This document shows, piece after piece, positions 10,866-21,754 of a stretch of 64,000 nt of DNA. Under the pieces are notes generated by a model. That model was not told the DNA's origin, ran no database searches, and saw nothing but the letters and a program-made list of their open reading frames with translations. Within the stretch, counting starts at the first letter, position 1; each line of letters opens with the position of its first letter. The DNA comes from Liriodendron chinense. Its lineage: Eukaryota; Streptophyta; Magnoliopsida; Magnoliales; Magnoliaceae. The position numbers were made by a program, and so were the translations under genes. Location of the stretch: positions 124,001 through 188,000 of the forward strand of contig PVNU02002347.1 of NCBI GenBank assembly GCA_003013855.2, in the 5' to 3' direction.

Positions 10866-11012
10866 TCATTTGGAAAACTTCGTAGTGGAGTTGTAGCAGT
10901 ATCCACATGGACAAGAAAACTTGTAGTAGAGGTCGCGGGTATTGCCACAATGGCAAATAACGGACATTACCGTCTCTTCTCTGCCGCATTTTATGGTAAT
11001 TTCTTCAGTCAC
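10866..11012 (-). CDS. Gene B terminal exon, unit L
   Basis: Forty-eight codons plus stop follow the acceptor TTTGTGCAG. Residues include VTEEITIKCG, ICHCGNTRDLYYKF and SCPCGYCYNSTTKFSK. Two CxC/CPCG cysteine pairs suggest a small metal-binding or disulphide-rich tail. The unit R terminal exon is 15 codons shorter. In both units the stop lies in a TGATGATGATG run. Confidence 0.55.
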   Translation of the reverse strand: MTEEITIKCGREETVMSVICHCGNTRDLYYKFSCPCGYCYNSTTKFSK

Positions 11013-11274
11013 CTGCACAAATATGATCAAAGTAATAAAGAAAAAATGACTTAGGTAGATTACAGTTGGAACCTTCACATCCATCCTCTTGCTAACCTTG
11101 ATCACATTCATCCTCCCACTATACAGGTTACATATAAATCTACATCAATCGAGTGCACTGACATGTGCCTGGTGCCATCACAACCATGTGAGATCTCTCT
11201 TAGAGGCTTACATTCAAAGGTTAGGATGTTGCATTCCAAGCAATTCTCATCAGGCATAAGTTGGGGCCCAAGTA

Positions 11275-11440
11275 ACACCCACACCTTTGAGACAGTGGTA
11301 GACTGAGTGAAGATAACCTTGTTGTCTCAACACTAGGTCAAGGCATCGAATCCCAACGTGGGGGGAGGCTAACAGTGTGGGTGTGGGTACTAACAGTCGG
11401 ATGTGTGAACTAACCCAAAAAGAAGAAGAAGAAGAAGAAG
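11275..11440 (+). mobile_element. tRNA-derived SINE with 17-bp TSD
   Basis: AAGTTGGGGCCCAAGTA occurs at 11258-11274 and 11441-11457. The body has an A-box-like CAGTGGTAGACTGAG, a B-box-like GGCATCGAATCCC and an (AAG)n tail. Unit R of the duplication keeps an empty site near 22415 (GCTTGGGGCCCAAG), so this SINE arrived after the duplication. Confidence 0.85.
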
Positions 11441-11457
11441 AAGTTGGGGCCCAAGTA

Positions 11458-11720
11458 CTAGGCTTAGAGGCAGTTGGCCCATCCCATTACCAGGTCTATG
11501 TGGCAAGGATTGCACGACCAATCAGAACTGGAAATGGGAGGTGACTCAGCCCAATCATGCACAACTCATCCAAGTTCTGACTCAAGACTCAATGAATGGG
11601 TCTGAGTTGCCGACTCTTAAAACCATGCTATGTGGCATTCCAGGTTCTAATTAGTGGAAATATTTTATTTCAGATGGTCCCATGCTCTGCTTTAATAGAA
11701 AGCCACTAGTATATGGGTCA
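11458..11720. repeat. Duplicated block D, unit L (match to 22430-22660)
   Basis: With 11150-11257, this aligns to 22290-22660. Shared words include CTAGGCTTAGAGGCAG, CGACCAATCAGAA, TCTTAAAACCATGCTAT and TGATTTCAGATGG-like sequence. Intronic or flanking non-coding DNA of the gene B copy. Confidence 0.65.
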
Positions 11721-11904
11721 TGTCTATGCACCATTGGAACCATTCAAGAGGTAGGCTCAATTGTTAGTATGAAGATACCAACTCTATGGATATACAAGAT
11801 CACATACCAGTTGAAGGTTTACATTCAAGTCCATCTTTTAAATAGAATCAAGTTCAATGCATGGTTGGTCCTACTACCCTCCCCAGTAGGGTTTTTGCCT
11901 AATC

Positions 11905-12381
11905 CAAATGGATGATGACTGAATAATGACAGTGCCGGTAGACTCACTACTGAATGGTGTTATGTGGGCCCTACTATTGCACGGTGTTATGTAGGCCCCA
12001 CCCTGATGTATGTGTTTTATCCACACTGTCCATCCATTTTTGTCAGGGTGATTGAACAGCCACTGATAAAAACATCTTGGCCCATAGGTTTTGGATGAAG
12101 CTGATAGTTGTATTTTTCCCTTCATCTAGTTCTGTGTGACCTAATCAACAGTTAAACATTAAAGTGGGCCAGAAGAGATTTTTAATGGTGGGCATTCAAT
12201 CACCACTGTTTTACAGTGGTGTGGTCCACCCAAGATTTGGATGTGTTACTTTTGGGCTGATTCACTAAAATAATAATCCAAAATGGATGGAAAATGTTGA
12301 TAAAATACATAATTCATTTTGCCCACAGGATGATCCAGCAACGACATCACTACTAACAGTGTCATTATGCAATCCACGATC
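11905..12381. mobile_element. Inverted-repeat MITE (GATTGCA/CTGCCAGTAGCG family), unit L
   Basis: The left end reads AATGACAGTGCCGGTAG and the reverse complement of the right end reads GATTGCATAATGACACTG, then TAGTAGTGA. Both are followed by GTAGGCCCC/GTGGGCA-type sequence and an inverted 'TCCATCCATTTT'. The element occupies the same place as the one at 22827-23366 in unit R, so it predates the duplication. Confidence 0.6.
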
Positions 12382-12432
12382 AACGGGGCCCACTGCATGA
12401 ACCAGGACTTCAATCTCAGTTCGGAAAGTTAC

Positions 12433-12495
12433 CATTTGTGTTTCTGATCCTGATGTTCCTCCCGAGGTCCCTCCTTCAGTTGCTTCTGCCGGAGC
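12433..12495 (-). CDS. Gene B middle exon, unit L
   Basis: A 63-nt, phase-0 exon lies between TATTGCAG and GTAACTTT. It encodes a Gly/Thr/Ser-rich linker APAEATEGGTSGGTSGSETQ plus M. The equivalent position in unit R (about 23900-23950) keeps the intron-side match but not the exon. Skipping it preserves the frame. Confidence 0.45.
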
Positions 12496-12539
12496 CTGCA
12501 ATAAAATTGTCAAAACAAGGGTATTTCAGTACAGATTGT

Positions 12540-13187
12540 AATCATCTAACTGGGGCCCACGTAGATGTGGGTGATGAATACACTCGGTCTGTCTATTTTA
12601 AAAGACCATAATAGGATAAGATTCTAAAAACATGGCAGAACAAAAACTCAGGTGGGCCACACGAAGTAGGAACATAAACCTCCACTGTTGAAAGTTTCTT
12701 GGAGAAGGCCATGATGTTTATTTGCCATCCAAACCGTTCATAGGTTGATAACAAATATCATCCTGATCACTCCCTACTGTTTCGGATAGTATGGCCCATA
12801 TGAATTTTAAATCTGCTTGATTTGTGAGCCCCCACACAGCCCCTTGCGCCCGAGTACACAGGAAATAAAAAGAAACTCAATAAAATATCACATAATAGCC
12901 TATAGTTTATACAGCAGTTCAAAAAAAGTGAATCGTTTCAGTATTAAGATTCACATCAGCAGGTGAAGCAGTTTAGGGTTCGGTCCCTTCCACCCTAAAA
13001 ATTTGTATTTCAGTTTTTAAGCAAATATAATCCTGCCAGCTTATATACGTACACTAATAATCCTCCTATCAAACCATTCAAATTATGGGCCACAATATAG
13101 ATGAAATATAAACAATCATGTATCTGAGTTAATATGATCATCTAATTAATCAATTTACAGTTACTGCGTATCAAAGATCACATTCCT
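12540..13187. repeat. Dispersed GGGCC-type repeats between gene B copy and Copia
   Basis: Contains the CAGGTGGGCCACAC and CATGATGTTTATTTGCCATCC modules of the dispersed repeat superfamily, and ends in CTGCGTATCAAAGATCACA, an end also seen near 1300 and 24590. The Copia similarity starts immediately after this point. No gene. Confidence 0.5.
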
Positions 13188-13490
13188 GGCGCGCTCAAGG
13201 ATAGTTCTGTTAATGCGCTCAGCCACACCATTTTACTGTGGTGTCATTGGAATCATTTTCTGATGTTTGATTCTATGTGCTGCACAATACTCCTCAAACC
13301 TCTTTTCACAATACTCTTCCCCATTATCGGATCTAAGACATTTTGTTGTTTTACCTATCTTATTTTCTACCAGACACTTCCACTTCTTAAATACATCAGA
13401 TTCGTGTTTTAAGAAATAGACCCACAATTTTCTACTAGCATCATCAATAAAAGAAACAAAATAACGTGATCCCCTAAGAGATGATACCTG
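13188..13490 (-). pseudogene. Copia integrase core, distal part
   Basis: Continues the integrase after the nested LTR: SSLRGSRYFVSFIDDASRKL, VYFLKHESDVF, then CLRSDNGEEYC with the catalytic-core DNGEE. A TAA follows MIPMTPQ where NGVAERINR continues, and the frame ends with the truncation at about 13188. A dead fragment of the rve domain. Confidence 0.8.
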
Positions 13491-15442
13491 TGTTAGTGCA
13501 CTTTTCTGTGGCATACTAGTGCACCTTGTTTGTCAATCACTTAGGTCAGTCAATCTAGTTTCGGTTGAGCTTAGTGAAGACAAAGACCGAAGACTCAAAG
13601 TGGCCCTGCAGCATCAAGGAAGAAAAAACAGGTAAAAGTGATGCCTTGGTGTGCCTTAACCTTGACCAAAACTTAACCCTTAACCTCTTTGATGACCTTG
13701 ACCATATTAGGAAACCTTTAGTCATCATAGATTGGCCCTACGTGTCTCAAAAGATCACTCAAAGCTTGGCCATATAATTGGGGTTGTGAAAATGTGGGTC
13801 GGCAAACCAAACTGGCTGAACCCAGGCCTGTCCGACCAGTTGGACTGGCTTCCAGTCCAGACAGCATTGGCTGTAATGCATAGGCCCTTGGGCCGACCGG
13901 TCGGACAGAAGCCCCCCCCCCCCCCCCCCCCCCCCCCCTAGACAGTGTACTCTCTGTCTTCACTGGCCGTTCGCCGACCGGTCGGGACAGGTCGGAACTA
14001 GTCGTTTTTTGCCCGTTTTCTGTCCGTTTGAACATCTTTTATAAAGGGACTTGGCTCATTTTGAGGGGTAAGAAGAGGGATTTTGAGAGAAGTGAAGCCA
14101 CCATTGTTGGAGACCATTTGAGGCTCATTTTTAACCTATGCAAGGCATCTTCCTTGTGCTTTAACACAAGATTGGAGCATTCCAAGCTCATGAAGAAAAT
14201 GACCTTCATCCCCTCTTGATCTTTAGAGTTTGGATATTCCTTGATAGGCATATCCTTATCCAAATCTTTGAGATGAGATCGTTGTAGGTGAGCAACTCTA
14301 GGCAATACATTCCCATTAGTTGAAGAGTTCTCAAACCTACCCTCCTATCACCTTGGGCATATCAAAGGCATCACAAGCAAGGTAATTAATCGAGTGTAGC
14401 TGAGGCATTGGCGACGTAACGGCAACACGATCGAGGGAGTAAGAAGCACGAGAGAGCGAAGATAAAGCAACCCAAACAGGCGCTAAACAAGGGACTCATC
14501 CGACAAGTAAGGTTGTCTTTATTGAGAGTCCATCCACTCAATTCCCTGTGGGAGTTGAGTGTAGAGTTTGTTTGACAAACTCGAACTAGGGACGTTGGTC
14601 ATTCCTTTGCCTGCTTGTCGGCCTAAAGACTAGGGGTTGTTTGGCACTCATTGGCCCGTTTGCCGGGCTTAAACAAAGTCTCCAAGGGGGAGCCTCCTAC
14701 ACGGGAGGGAACATGCATCAGGTTGAGAGTTAGCCTATGTCCAAAACTCCGTTCAGGTTGAGAGTTAGCCTATGTCCAAAACTCCGTTTAGGTTGAAAGT
14801 TAGCCATTTGTCCAAAACTCCGGTTATGATTGAGAGGTGAATCAGAAAAACCTCCGTATAGAGGTTGAGAGGTGAACCTCATTTAAAACCTCCGATAGTG
14901 AATGCCGGTGTGCTCAAAGGAGTTGAGTACTTGAACCGGGAGTAGAGTAGATCCAAAGTCGAACCACTATACATGCTTGTGTTTGTGATTGATTGAGCAC
15001 ATTGTTATCTTAGCATTGAATGTTTAATTGTTAATTATGTATGCTTGATAAGAATGTATGCTAGACACTAGATAGGCACATCCACACACAAGATGTACTT
15101 TCACTAGTTGTGTAGACTTGAGCTCATTGATCCATTCTCATAAGTCTACATAGGTTGCATAGATTAAGAGCTTGATTAGTTAAATCATTTGATTATTTAT
15201 GCATACTTAGACTAGGTTGTTTGTTGCTTAAACCATATGCTAGTCTTATGATTGGACTCACTTAGGCTTGGAAGCCAAAGTGTTCTTGCTTGCTTAGTTT
15301 AATTTGCTAAATTGTGTAAGTAGGCGAAAAGAATTTCAAAAGGTCCTAATCACCTCCCTGATAGGACTTAGCCATAATTCTAGTTGCTCTTTAAGCTTCC
15401 ACACATACGAAAGTGTCGTGTTAGACTACCTACGTAATTCCA
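13491..15442 (+). mobile_element. Solo LTR (Copia/SIRE-like) nested in the Copia integrase
   Basis: ACCTG flanks both ends (13486-13490 and 15443-15447), the insert starts TGTTAGTG and ends TTCCA, and removing it restores the integrase junction (WGL/TQVSSL). There is no internal retroviral-type coding region. The interior has TTTTATAAAGGGAC promoter-like sequence, a 27-base C run at 13912-13938 and repeats at 14716-14822. Long LTRs with 'GTCCAAAACTCC' repeats are typical of plant SIRE-type Copia elements. Strand is uncertain. Confidence 0.8.
14716..14822. repeat. Short tandem repeat inside the solo LTR
   Basis: About three copies of a unit beginning CAGGTTGAGAGTTAGCC and ending CCAAAACTCCG lie head to tail, the last ones diverged. 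A fourth, weaker unit follows with AGAGGTGAA words. Confidence 0.75.
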
Positions 15443-15447
15443 ACCTG

Positions 15448-15873
15448 TCTCAGTCCCCACACATCAGTGTGTACAAGCTCCAACAGATACGTCTTTGGAG
15501 TGTGTCTTATTTTCTTGAAACTTACCATTTTCTGCTTGCCATACACAAAATCCTCGCAGAATTTCACGTCGATAGACTTCAACCCTGGTAGCTTCCCCTT
15601 TGACAATAGCACTTTCATCCCCTTTTCACTCATGTGTCCCAACCTCTGATGCCATAATTGCCCATTCACTCCAATTGATGCAACTGCGAGTGAACTATAC
15701 GATCCGAAAGTTACGTACAGAGTACCTTCCTTCTTTCCTCGAGATATCTCCAAGGCACCTTTTGTGACCTTCCAGAAGTCACTTGTGAATCTCATCACAT
15801 ATCCGGTATCGGCCAACTGCCCCACTGAGATCAAGTTTCGTCTCAAACTCGGTACATATCTGACATCCTTCAA
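15448..15873 (-). pseudogene. Copia GAG-pre-integrase / N-terminal integrase
   Basis: Contains RYVPSLRRNLISVGQLAD, then LWHQRLGHMSEKGMKVL (the HxxxH part of the HHCC zinc site), FCEDFVYGKQ (one cysteine of the usual CxxC is lost) and LVHTDVWGL, where the nested LTR cuts in. An in-frame stop separates it from the protease. Confidence 0.85.
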
Positions 15874-15894
15874 TTTTAAAATCGTTCTATCTTT

Positions 15895-16200
15895 CTAACT
15901 TAAGTGAACGTCTCCCTTGCTAACAATACTGTACGGCTCATCATCACCCAGGTAGACTCTTCCGAAGTTACCTGACACATAATCACGTAGAACTTCCTTA
16001 GACGAAGTGGCATGGAACGAAGCACCCGAGTCTATAACCCAAGACTCATTCCGTGCATCAAGAGATAAGATCAATGCCTCTGTGTCACTCTCCTCAGATA
16101 GATTCATTGAATCCTTCTCACCTTGAGAGCTTTCTTCTTGTTTCTTAAGCGCCCTGCAATCACTCTTCATGTACCCCTTCTTCCCGCAATGCTAACACAT
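15895..16200 (-). pseudogene. Copia zinc knuckle and aspartic protease
   Basis: HCGKKGYMKSDCR is the CCHC knuckle, with a TAG at the residue just after its first Cys. The aspartic protease active site is SWVIDSGASFHAT. The segment ends at a TAG after GDVHLS. Confidence 0.85.
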
Positions 16201-16379
16201 GTCCTTGTCTTTTGGTCCCTTGGAATTCCTCGACTTAGAACGTCCGTGTTTATTGCTACCTTTGTTCAATGATCTTCCTCTTCCTTCAAAGTTTAGAGCA
16301 TTCCCCGAATCCCCTGAAACTCCCGATGCCTTCCTTCTAGATTCTTCGCTGAGAATTAGACCGACCACATCATCGAATT

Positions 16380-16892
16380 TTAACTTGACCTTGAAGAATT
16401 GCTCATGGCAATCACCAAATCATCCCAACTGTCTCGCAAACTAGACAAGATCAATAACACCTTGACCTCGTCATCAAAAGTGATGCCAACGGATTCCAAT
16501 TGTCTCGTGACTGTATTGAACTCATTTAGATGTTCAGCCACCCTCCCACTATCTGACATCTTCATGTTGAATAGCCGTTTCATGAGATGAACCTTGTTGG
16601 ACGCTGAGGGTTTCTCACACATCGTAGCTAGAACTTGCATTAATTCTTTTGTGGTCTTTACCTTGGATATATTGAAGACGACACTCTTAGTCAAAGAAAG
16701 TTGGATCGTTCCTAAAGCCTTCCAATCCAATAAAGCCCATTCATCATCTGTCATCTTCTCTGGTTTTTTCTTTTTTCCTTCTAGAAGAACATAGAGGTCC
16801 TTCTGATACAGATAATACTCTATCTACGTCTTCCAGAAGGCAAAATTTGAGCCATCAAACTTCTCAATTCGTATCTTTCCTTCTTCTGTCAT
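16380..16892 (-). pseudogene. Copia gag (UBN2 type)
   Basis: Starts MTEEGKIRIEKFDGSNFAFW, hits a TAG two codons later, and continues DLYVLLEGKKKKPEKM, DEWALLDWKALGTIQLSL and LFNMKMSDSGRVAEHLNEF. This is the usual gag polyprotein signature of plant Copia elements. A frameshift near 16390 breaks the join to the knuckle region. Confidence 0.85.
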
Positions 16893-16917
16893 CGCTCCCA
16901 CTTAAACTAAATCATTA

Positions 16918-16929
16918 GCTTTGATACCA
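16918..16929 (-). other. Copia primer-binding site
   Basis: TGGTATCAAAGC, matching the 3' end of initiator tRNA-Met as in most plant Copia elements, lies two bases inside the 5' LTR end and 25 bases before the gag start. Confidence 0.8.
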
Positions 16930-16931
16930 GT

Positions 16932-17514
16932 TGTTACGCAGCACGCCAACAACACTGGTGAACCGATATACAATCTCCGGTCTCACTCACAAACGATAAA
17001 CAAGAAGAAATAACAAATAAAAAAGGAATTCAAACAAATCAATAATCTACAAGATAGATTTTATGTGGAAAAACTCCAACAAGGTTAAAAAAAAAAAAAA
17101 AAAAAAAAAAACCCTGGGTGCAAACTTCCGCTATGAAGAAAACGAAGTTACAAGCAATACACTTACCTTCCCCGAGTTCCCATACACAGAGATGACCCTT
17201 TTTGCTAACTCATTCTCACTTTCTCACATTGGACGTATAGAAAACCTAATTGCATACCCTAATCCCGAGTTACACCCCTTTTCATAAGAAAACACGGAAA
17301 TAAAATCCAAAATAGAAAAGCCCGCGAAACAGGTCGCGGCCGGTCGGGCCTCACCCAATGTAGAAATAGTCTAGCAAGTAACTAGAGAAAATGCCCGAAT
17401 TTCAAGTGTTCGACCAGACTTGGTCGGGAACCTACCTTAGGAACCGAGCGCCCGGTCCACTTGACCGTCGGGCGCTCGACCACTTCCTGGTGGGATTGGC
17501 TCCACACCTCAACA
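16932..17514 (-). repeat. Copia 5' LTR
   Basis: On the minus strand it starts TGTTGAGGTG and ends GCGTAACA, giving the short inverted TGTT...AACA termini of an LTR, and it abuts the primer-binding site. It contains an A/T homopolymer near 17085-17110. No second copy is present because the 3' part of the element is gone. Confidence 0.75.
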
Positions 17515-17550
17515 GTTAAATATCCACTTTAATGGCATTCACTAATAGAA

Positions 17551-19389
17551 CACTATTAAAACACATTATTACGGTGTGCATGTGCACGCTGTCTTTGATC
17601 AATTTGTTTACAGTGTACATGTTCATGCCGTCTTAAATGAATCCCTTATACACGCCATTTTTTATGTATCTCTATAACAACATACATGTGCATGATGTCT
17701 TTAAGCTGCCTCTTTTACGGCATGCGTTTGCACTCTGTAAAAGAGATTGTTTAAAGATTTTCATGTGTATGTCATCTTTGATGTATCTCATCATGCCTGT
17801 AGTGATTGAGACTCACCCACACGGTTGAACGACCTGGATGTAAGGAACAAGCAACATGGTGGGCCCCATAGTTAGGGCTCCCATAGATCTTCTCCAACTG
17901 GAGGCAGATTGAAGGCTCAATGGACTGCACAGTAGGAAATAGTGGAAATTTAGTGTGTGCCATTGATATGTGGTGTGGTCCAATTGGGCCTTCAATCTAC
18001 CTCCTTCTTGGTATCATGCCCTAAAACCAAATTTCAGAATGAATGGACGGAGTGGATAAACCACATGCATCACTGTGGATCTTCTTGTGATTTGGTATCA
18101 CGTCCTAAAATAAGATGGAAAAATATATTGACGGTCTAAATTTGTCGAAAATGCATTTAGGTGGGCCTTACACGGTTAGCGTTGACACCCCAATGGGGTT
18201 ATTAAACTTTATTTCTGACCGCACAACAAAAAAAATGTGCTCTGTGGGGTTATTAAACTTTATTTCAGGTTTTGTAAATCCTCTATCCTAACAGTCCAAC
18301 AAAACTCACCCATCAAGTATTTTATCAATTAATTCATTCTGACCCTTAATGCCACGTTCTAGCTAACTAGGTTATTTCGTGTTGCAAGCATACCTAACAG
18401 AGTGATCTCTTTTCTTGTGGACAATTGTTGATTGTTTGACCTTTATAGGATAGTTATTTGGTCTGCTTTTGTCATTTATTTATTTATTTACTTATTTATT
18501 TATTTTTAATCTAATCTACTGAAAATGGTGTGATTTTCAATTACATACAACATCGAAGCTACTTTTCTTTTCTTTTTCTTTTTTCTTTTTTCTTTTTTCT
18601 TTATTCTTTTTTTTTTCTTTCATTTTAATACTACGGTCTTGTTGGATAGGTCTAGTATACTTGAGTTTGTTCTATTAGAAGTCACTTAGAAATTTGGACT
18701 CTTGGAAAGGTGGTACTCTCATATCTCTTATACAATCACTCTTTTTTTTTAGATGTAAAAATCTTACCTGATAACCTTTCTTTCATTGGATATGTGGATT
18801 GCACAACTTGTCCTCCATCTTACCACTAGAGGTCTGATAACCTTTCTTTTATTGGATATGTTAATATGCTACCATTAACATATTACATCCACTTTCATTG
18901 CCACACATTTGTACCTTTCATGTATGCATTTGTGGTGGCTTGTGTTGTTTTGATGGTATTTGAAAAATAGAAAATAAGTGAAAGAGAAAAGGATGCCGAA
19001 CTACCGACTTTTTGATGAAAAAAAGCTCATTAACGGCGTGCAATGCGAGCCGTGTATGACTTTTAACGATGTGCACATGCTGTGAAAAGTCATTAGTGAC
19101 ATGTAACAAACATACATAATGTGCAATGCGTGTTGTGTATGACATTTAACGGCGTGTAATACGTGCTGTTAAAAGTCATTATTAGCATGTAAAAAGCATA
19201 CAGAACGTACAATGCATGCCATTAACAACTTGTAACGGGGTTCATATTAACTTTTTACAGTGGGTGATGCACGTCATCTATAGACACTGACTTTTTACGA
19301 CATCACACTAGACGGTGTGCATGTAAACGCCGTGAAAAGTCATTTATGGCACACATTGTGCGCTGTTAAAAGTCATTTTTGTTATAGTG
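17551..19389. mobile_element. Non-autonomous CACTA (EnSpm) element
   Basis: Starts CACTATTAAAACACATTATT and ends in the reverse complement of CACTATAACAAAAATGAC. Many subterminal copies of an ACGGCGTGCATGTGCACGCC-like word occur within about 250 bp of the left end and 400 bp of the right end, in both orientations, which is the CACTA signature. The interior is non-coding and includes a GGGCCCC-type MITE fragment (17810-18170) and pyrimidine-rich runs. A 3-bp target duplication could not be fixed with certainty. Confidence 0.7.
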
Positions 19390-19639
19390 TTCTCTAGGTT
19401 TGGGATTAGCTTCTTCCTTCTTCTTTTTTTCTTTTTTTCTTTTTTTTGTTCTTGTTTGGATATTTTAATATCAACCATCCAACAAATGTCCACCAATCCG
19501 ATAACTAAATAATCAAATAATTGTGTTTTTTGGGGGGCTTACGATACATCTAAATTGGAAACCATAATATGGGTGGTTCAATTGAATTAATTATATGTTA
19601 AGTATACAATTTTTCGGTGCATGTTTATCATCCATCACC

Positions 19640-20040
19640 TAATTATTTTATCATGATAACAATCAGGAAGAGAGGAGGATCAAAGTCCCCAACGAAATGC
19701 ACCCAATATTGGCAGCTAAGATCTTCCAATCTGGGAGATTAGTGGGGGTGATCCATCATTGTGGAACTCAACAGCTCAATGGTCTGGTTCACCAAAACAT
19801 GGCCCCATTGCACAAATACTACGCCCCATTATATCAACCATATCCCTATGTGTGAGGACATGGCAATTTCTTGATCATACAATGCCTTCACTAATAAATG
19901 TAGACTCATAATATCAACGATCAGGATCTCTGACAAACAACTCATTTTAAAAACTGAAAACTCAAACAATACTGTTAAATCCATCGCATGGCATCTGCTA
20001 ATTGATTAGAGTGCAGAAGGAAAGCCCAAGAGCCTTCATC
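19640..20040. repeat. Duplicated block E, copy 1 (match to 26330-26950)
   Basis: Shared words include AATCAGGAAGA, GCTAAGATCTTCCAA, GATCCATCATTGTGGAA, AATGGTCTGG, TACTGTTAAATCCATC and CCCAAGAGCCTTCATCC. In unit R this block lies beyond the gene B promoter, so here it marks the far end of unit L. Non-coding. Confidence 0.65.
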
Positions 20041-20290
20041 CATGTGATGATTCCAACCTGACCGTGACCTGACCTGACCCAACCTAACCCAAATACATGT
20101 GATGATTCCAACCTGACCCAGATTGCTCAACCCAATTTTAGACTGGGCTGGAGTTTTCCATCTCTAGCCCAACCTGAGGACGGAAACAACCTGGCCCAAC
20201 CCAATTCAGGTTGGGGTCAATTGGGTTTGGGTTGATCTGAACTGAAGTTGCAGCCCTAGTGGTGCATAAGGTGGATCCCGCTGTGAAAAC
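20040..20290. repeat. Duplicated block A, copy 3 (partial)
   Basis: Rich in CCCAACCTGACCC-like words and ends AGGTGGATCCCGCTGTGAAAA, matching 5090-5110 and part of 9540-9830. It begins unit R directly after block E of unit L, giving the tandem junction. Confidence 0.55.
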
Positions 20291-20689
20291 TGGCACATAC
20301 ACTCCCACGTGCCAATACACACGCGTGGAAAATCATCCCGATAAAAAACTCAGGTGAGATACATTGATTACCATCATGCCTAAAACCTATGCATTTACTT
20401 ACTGTGGCCCTCCTAAACATTGGAATGAGTTGAATTTCAGTGCTCCTTCGTTCTAGTGGGACACACCTTTATTTGGTCGGATGACATATACACAAGATGG
20501 GGGACCATACATCGTACCTGAAAGTTTCTACGGTGAGTGTCCCCATTTGCTCCCTTTGGTGTGGACCACCTGAACTGTAGATGGGAATTGATGATTTCAG
20601 GATCTAGGCCTAACGTTGGAGGATATATTGGAGGGATATCTGGTAGAGGAATTGGATGGCAACTCAAATGTCACGGTGGGTGCAGCCCG

Positions 20690-21640
20690 GGTTGAAGGGT
20701 TGGCAATGTGGCTAGCTGCCCAGCCACGTAGCACCAAGCTTGGGCCCTGAACTAGGCTCAAGGGGCAGGCGGGCCGGGCTTATCTAGGCTAAGTGTTTAA
20801 GCAATGCTGGGCTAGGGCCCATGAAGATGACCTAGCCTGGCCAGTCGGTCCAGTCCATCATCGAGCGGGATACTATTGTACAGGAGAATGAACGTGAGTG
20901 GCCTTATTCAACGTATATCACCCTATCTCCGCCTGGCCTGTTAGGCTAAGGCCTGGTAGAGGCCATTTTAGCCTGGGACAGAGCTGGGGTAGGGCAAAGG
21001 TTCTAGGGACTAGGTGTTGTGTCACACCCAAAAGGCTAACCTGTCTGATGTGGGACAAACCAACAGTCCTCCTTCCCACATGGAAATATAGGGCGTGCAA
21101 TACGCATACTCAAGGGCCTCCCCCTTCCTGCCTACGTGTGAGCTGGGCCATGGCTCAAGCAAATAACTTTGGCTTTGATACCATTGTTGTTTCATAACCC
21201 AAAAGGCTAACCTGTTAGGTGGAATGACCCCGGTATATATGAAGACAAACCCTGCCTTCCTCCCAACCAGTGTGGGATGAACCAACACTAGGGTGGGCCA
21301 GGATAACCACCTGAATATTTTTTACGAGATTGTGTGTTTATGAGTTTCTACAAGTGGGGGCGATGCTTCAGTAATCCATACCATTGGTCTGATGGCCCTC
21401 ACAGTTATAGGCCATAACTCCCAGGTGTCCCACACCCTCACAATCACACACACGGCACTTAACCCACGACCTTAGTGTTGAAACTATTGTGAGTCTACCA
21501 CTAAGCCATGAGTAAGGATCCTCATTTCTTAGAGGTTGTACATACACTCGACAGTCGATGTGCCATGTACCCAGCTTCTGATTCTAGCCTAGCCTGACAC
21601 TTGATCAACGACCTTCACTATGCAATAATGTCAATAGAAC
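20690..21640. repeat. Duplicated blocks B/C, unit R (match to 9920-10760)
   Basis: Same order of landmarks as unit L. Unit R has extra sequence at about 21010-21290 with two diverged copies of CCCAAAAGGCTAACCTGT, and a SINE-like piece at 21425-21522. Non-coding 3' flank of gene B. Confidence 0.6.
21425..21522 (-). mobile_element. SINE-like fragment (tRNA-derived)
   Basis: On the minus strand it reads ATGGCTTAGTGGTAGACTC then AAGGTCGTGGGTTAAGTG, A-box and B-box-like words at tRNA spacing. Unit L lacks it at the matching place, so it inserted after duplication. Tail and target duplication are not resolved. Confidence 0.5.
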
Positions 21641-21695
21641 AAAGTACCCCAAGAAACAGACCCAATGGAGTTCTTAATTAGAGTGTGACCCATCT

Positions 21696-21697
<2 letters not shown>

Positions 21698-21726
<29 letters not shown>

Positions 21727-21754
21727 TCATCATCATCATCATCATCATCATCAT
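21698..21754. repeat. Compound microsatellite (CT)n(CA)n(TCA)n
   Basis: Runs of CT, CA and about nine TCA triplets sit directly after the gene B unit R stop codon (the TGA is the first triplet on the minus strand). Unit L has only a few triplets here. Confidence 0.9.

Larger units (their letters stand above)
10866..12495 (-). pseudogene. Gene B paralogue L: 3' exons only
   Basis: Two phase-0 exons can be joined, 12495-12433 and 11012-10866, each with AG/GT borders where expected. The first encodes APAEATEGGTSGGTSGSETQ plus M. The second encodes a Cys-containing C-terminus with TIKCGREETVMSVICHCG and KFSCPCGYCYN, ending at TGA. The terminal exon aligns with that of unit R (21852-21751), and the intron, SINE site and flanks also align. 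No first or second exon was found between 12495 and 20 kb, where Copia and CACTA elements now sit. It is probably a 5'-truncated duplicate; alternatively these exons serve as distant 3' exons for the intact 5' exons at 24-25 kb. Confidence 0.55.
13188..17514 (-). mobile_element. Truncated Ty1/Copia retrotransposon with nested solo LTR
   Basis: On the minus strand the order is 5' LTR (17514-16932), primer-binding site, gag, zinc knuckle, protease, GAG-pre-integrase and integrase, the Copia order. The element is cut off inside integrase at about 13188, so reverse transcriptase, RNase H and the 3' LTR are absent. A 1952-bp solo LTR splits the integrase. Stops occur at the start of gag, at the knuckle Trp position and after protease, and there is a frameshift at the end of gag, so the copy is dead. 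It lies between the gene B copies. Confidence 0.85.

Noticed and set aside
13732..13941. Frame ending in a poly-proline run
   Set aside because: Produced by the C27 homopolymer inside the solo LTR.
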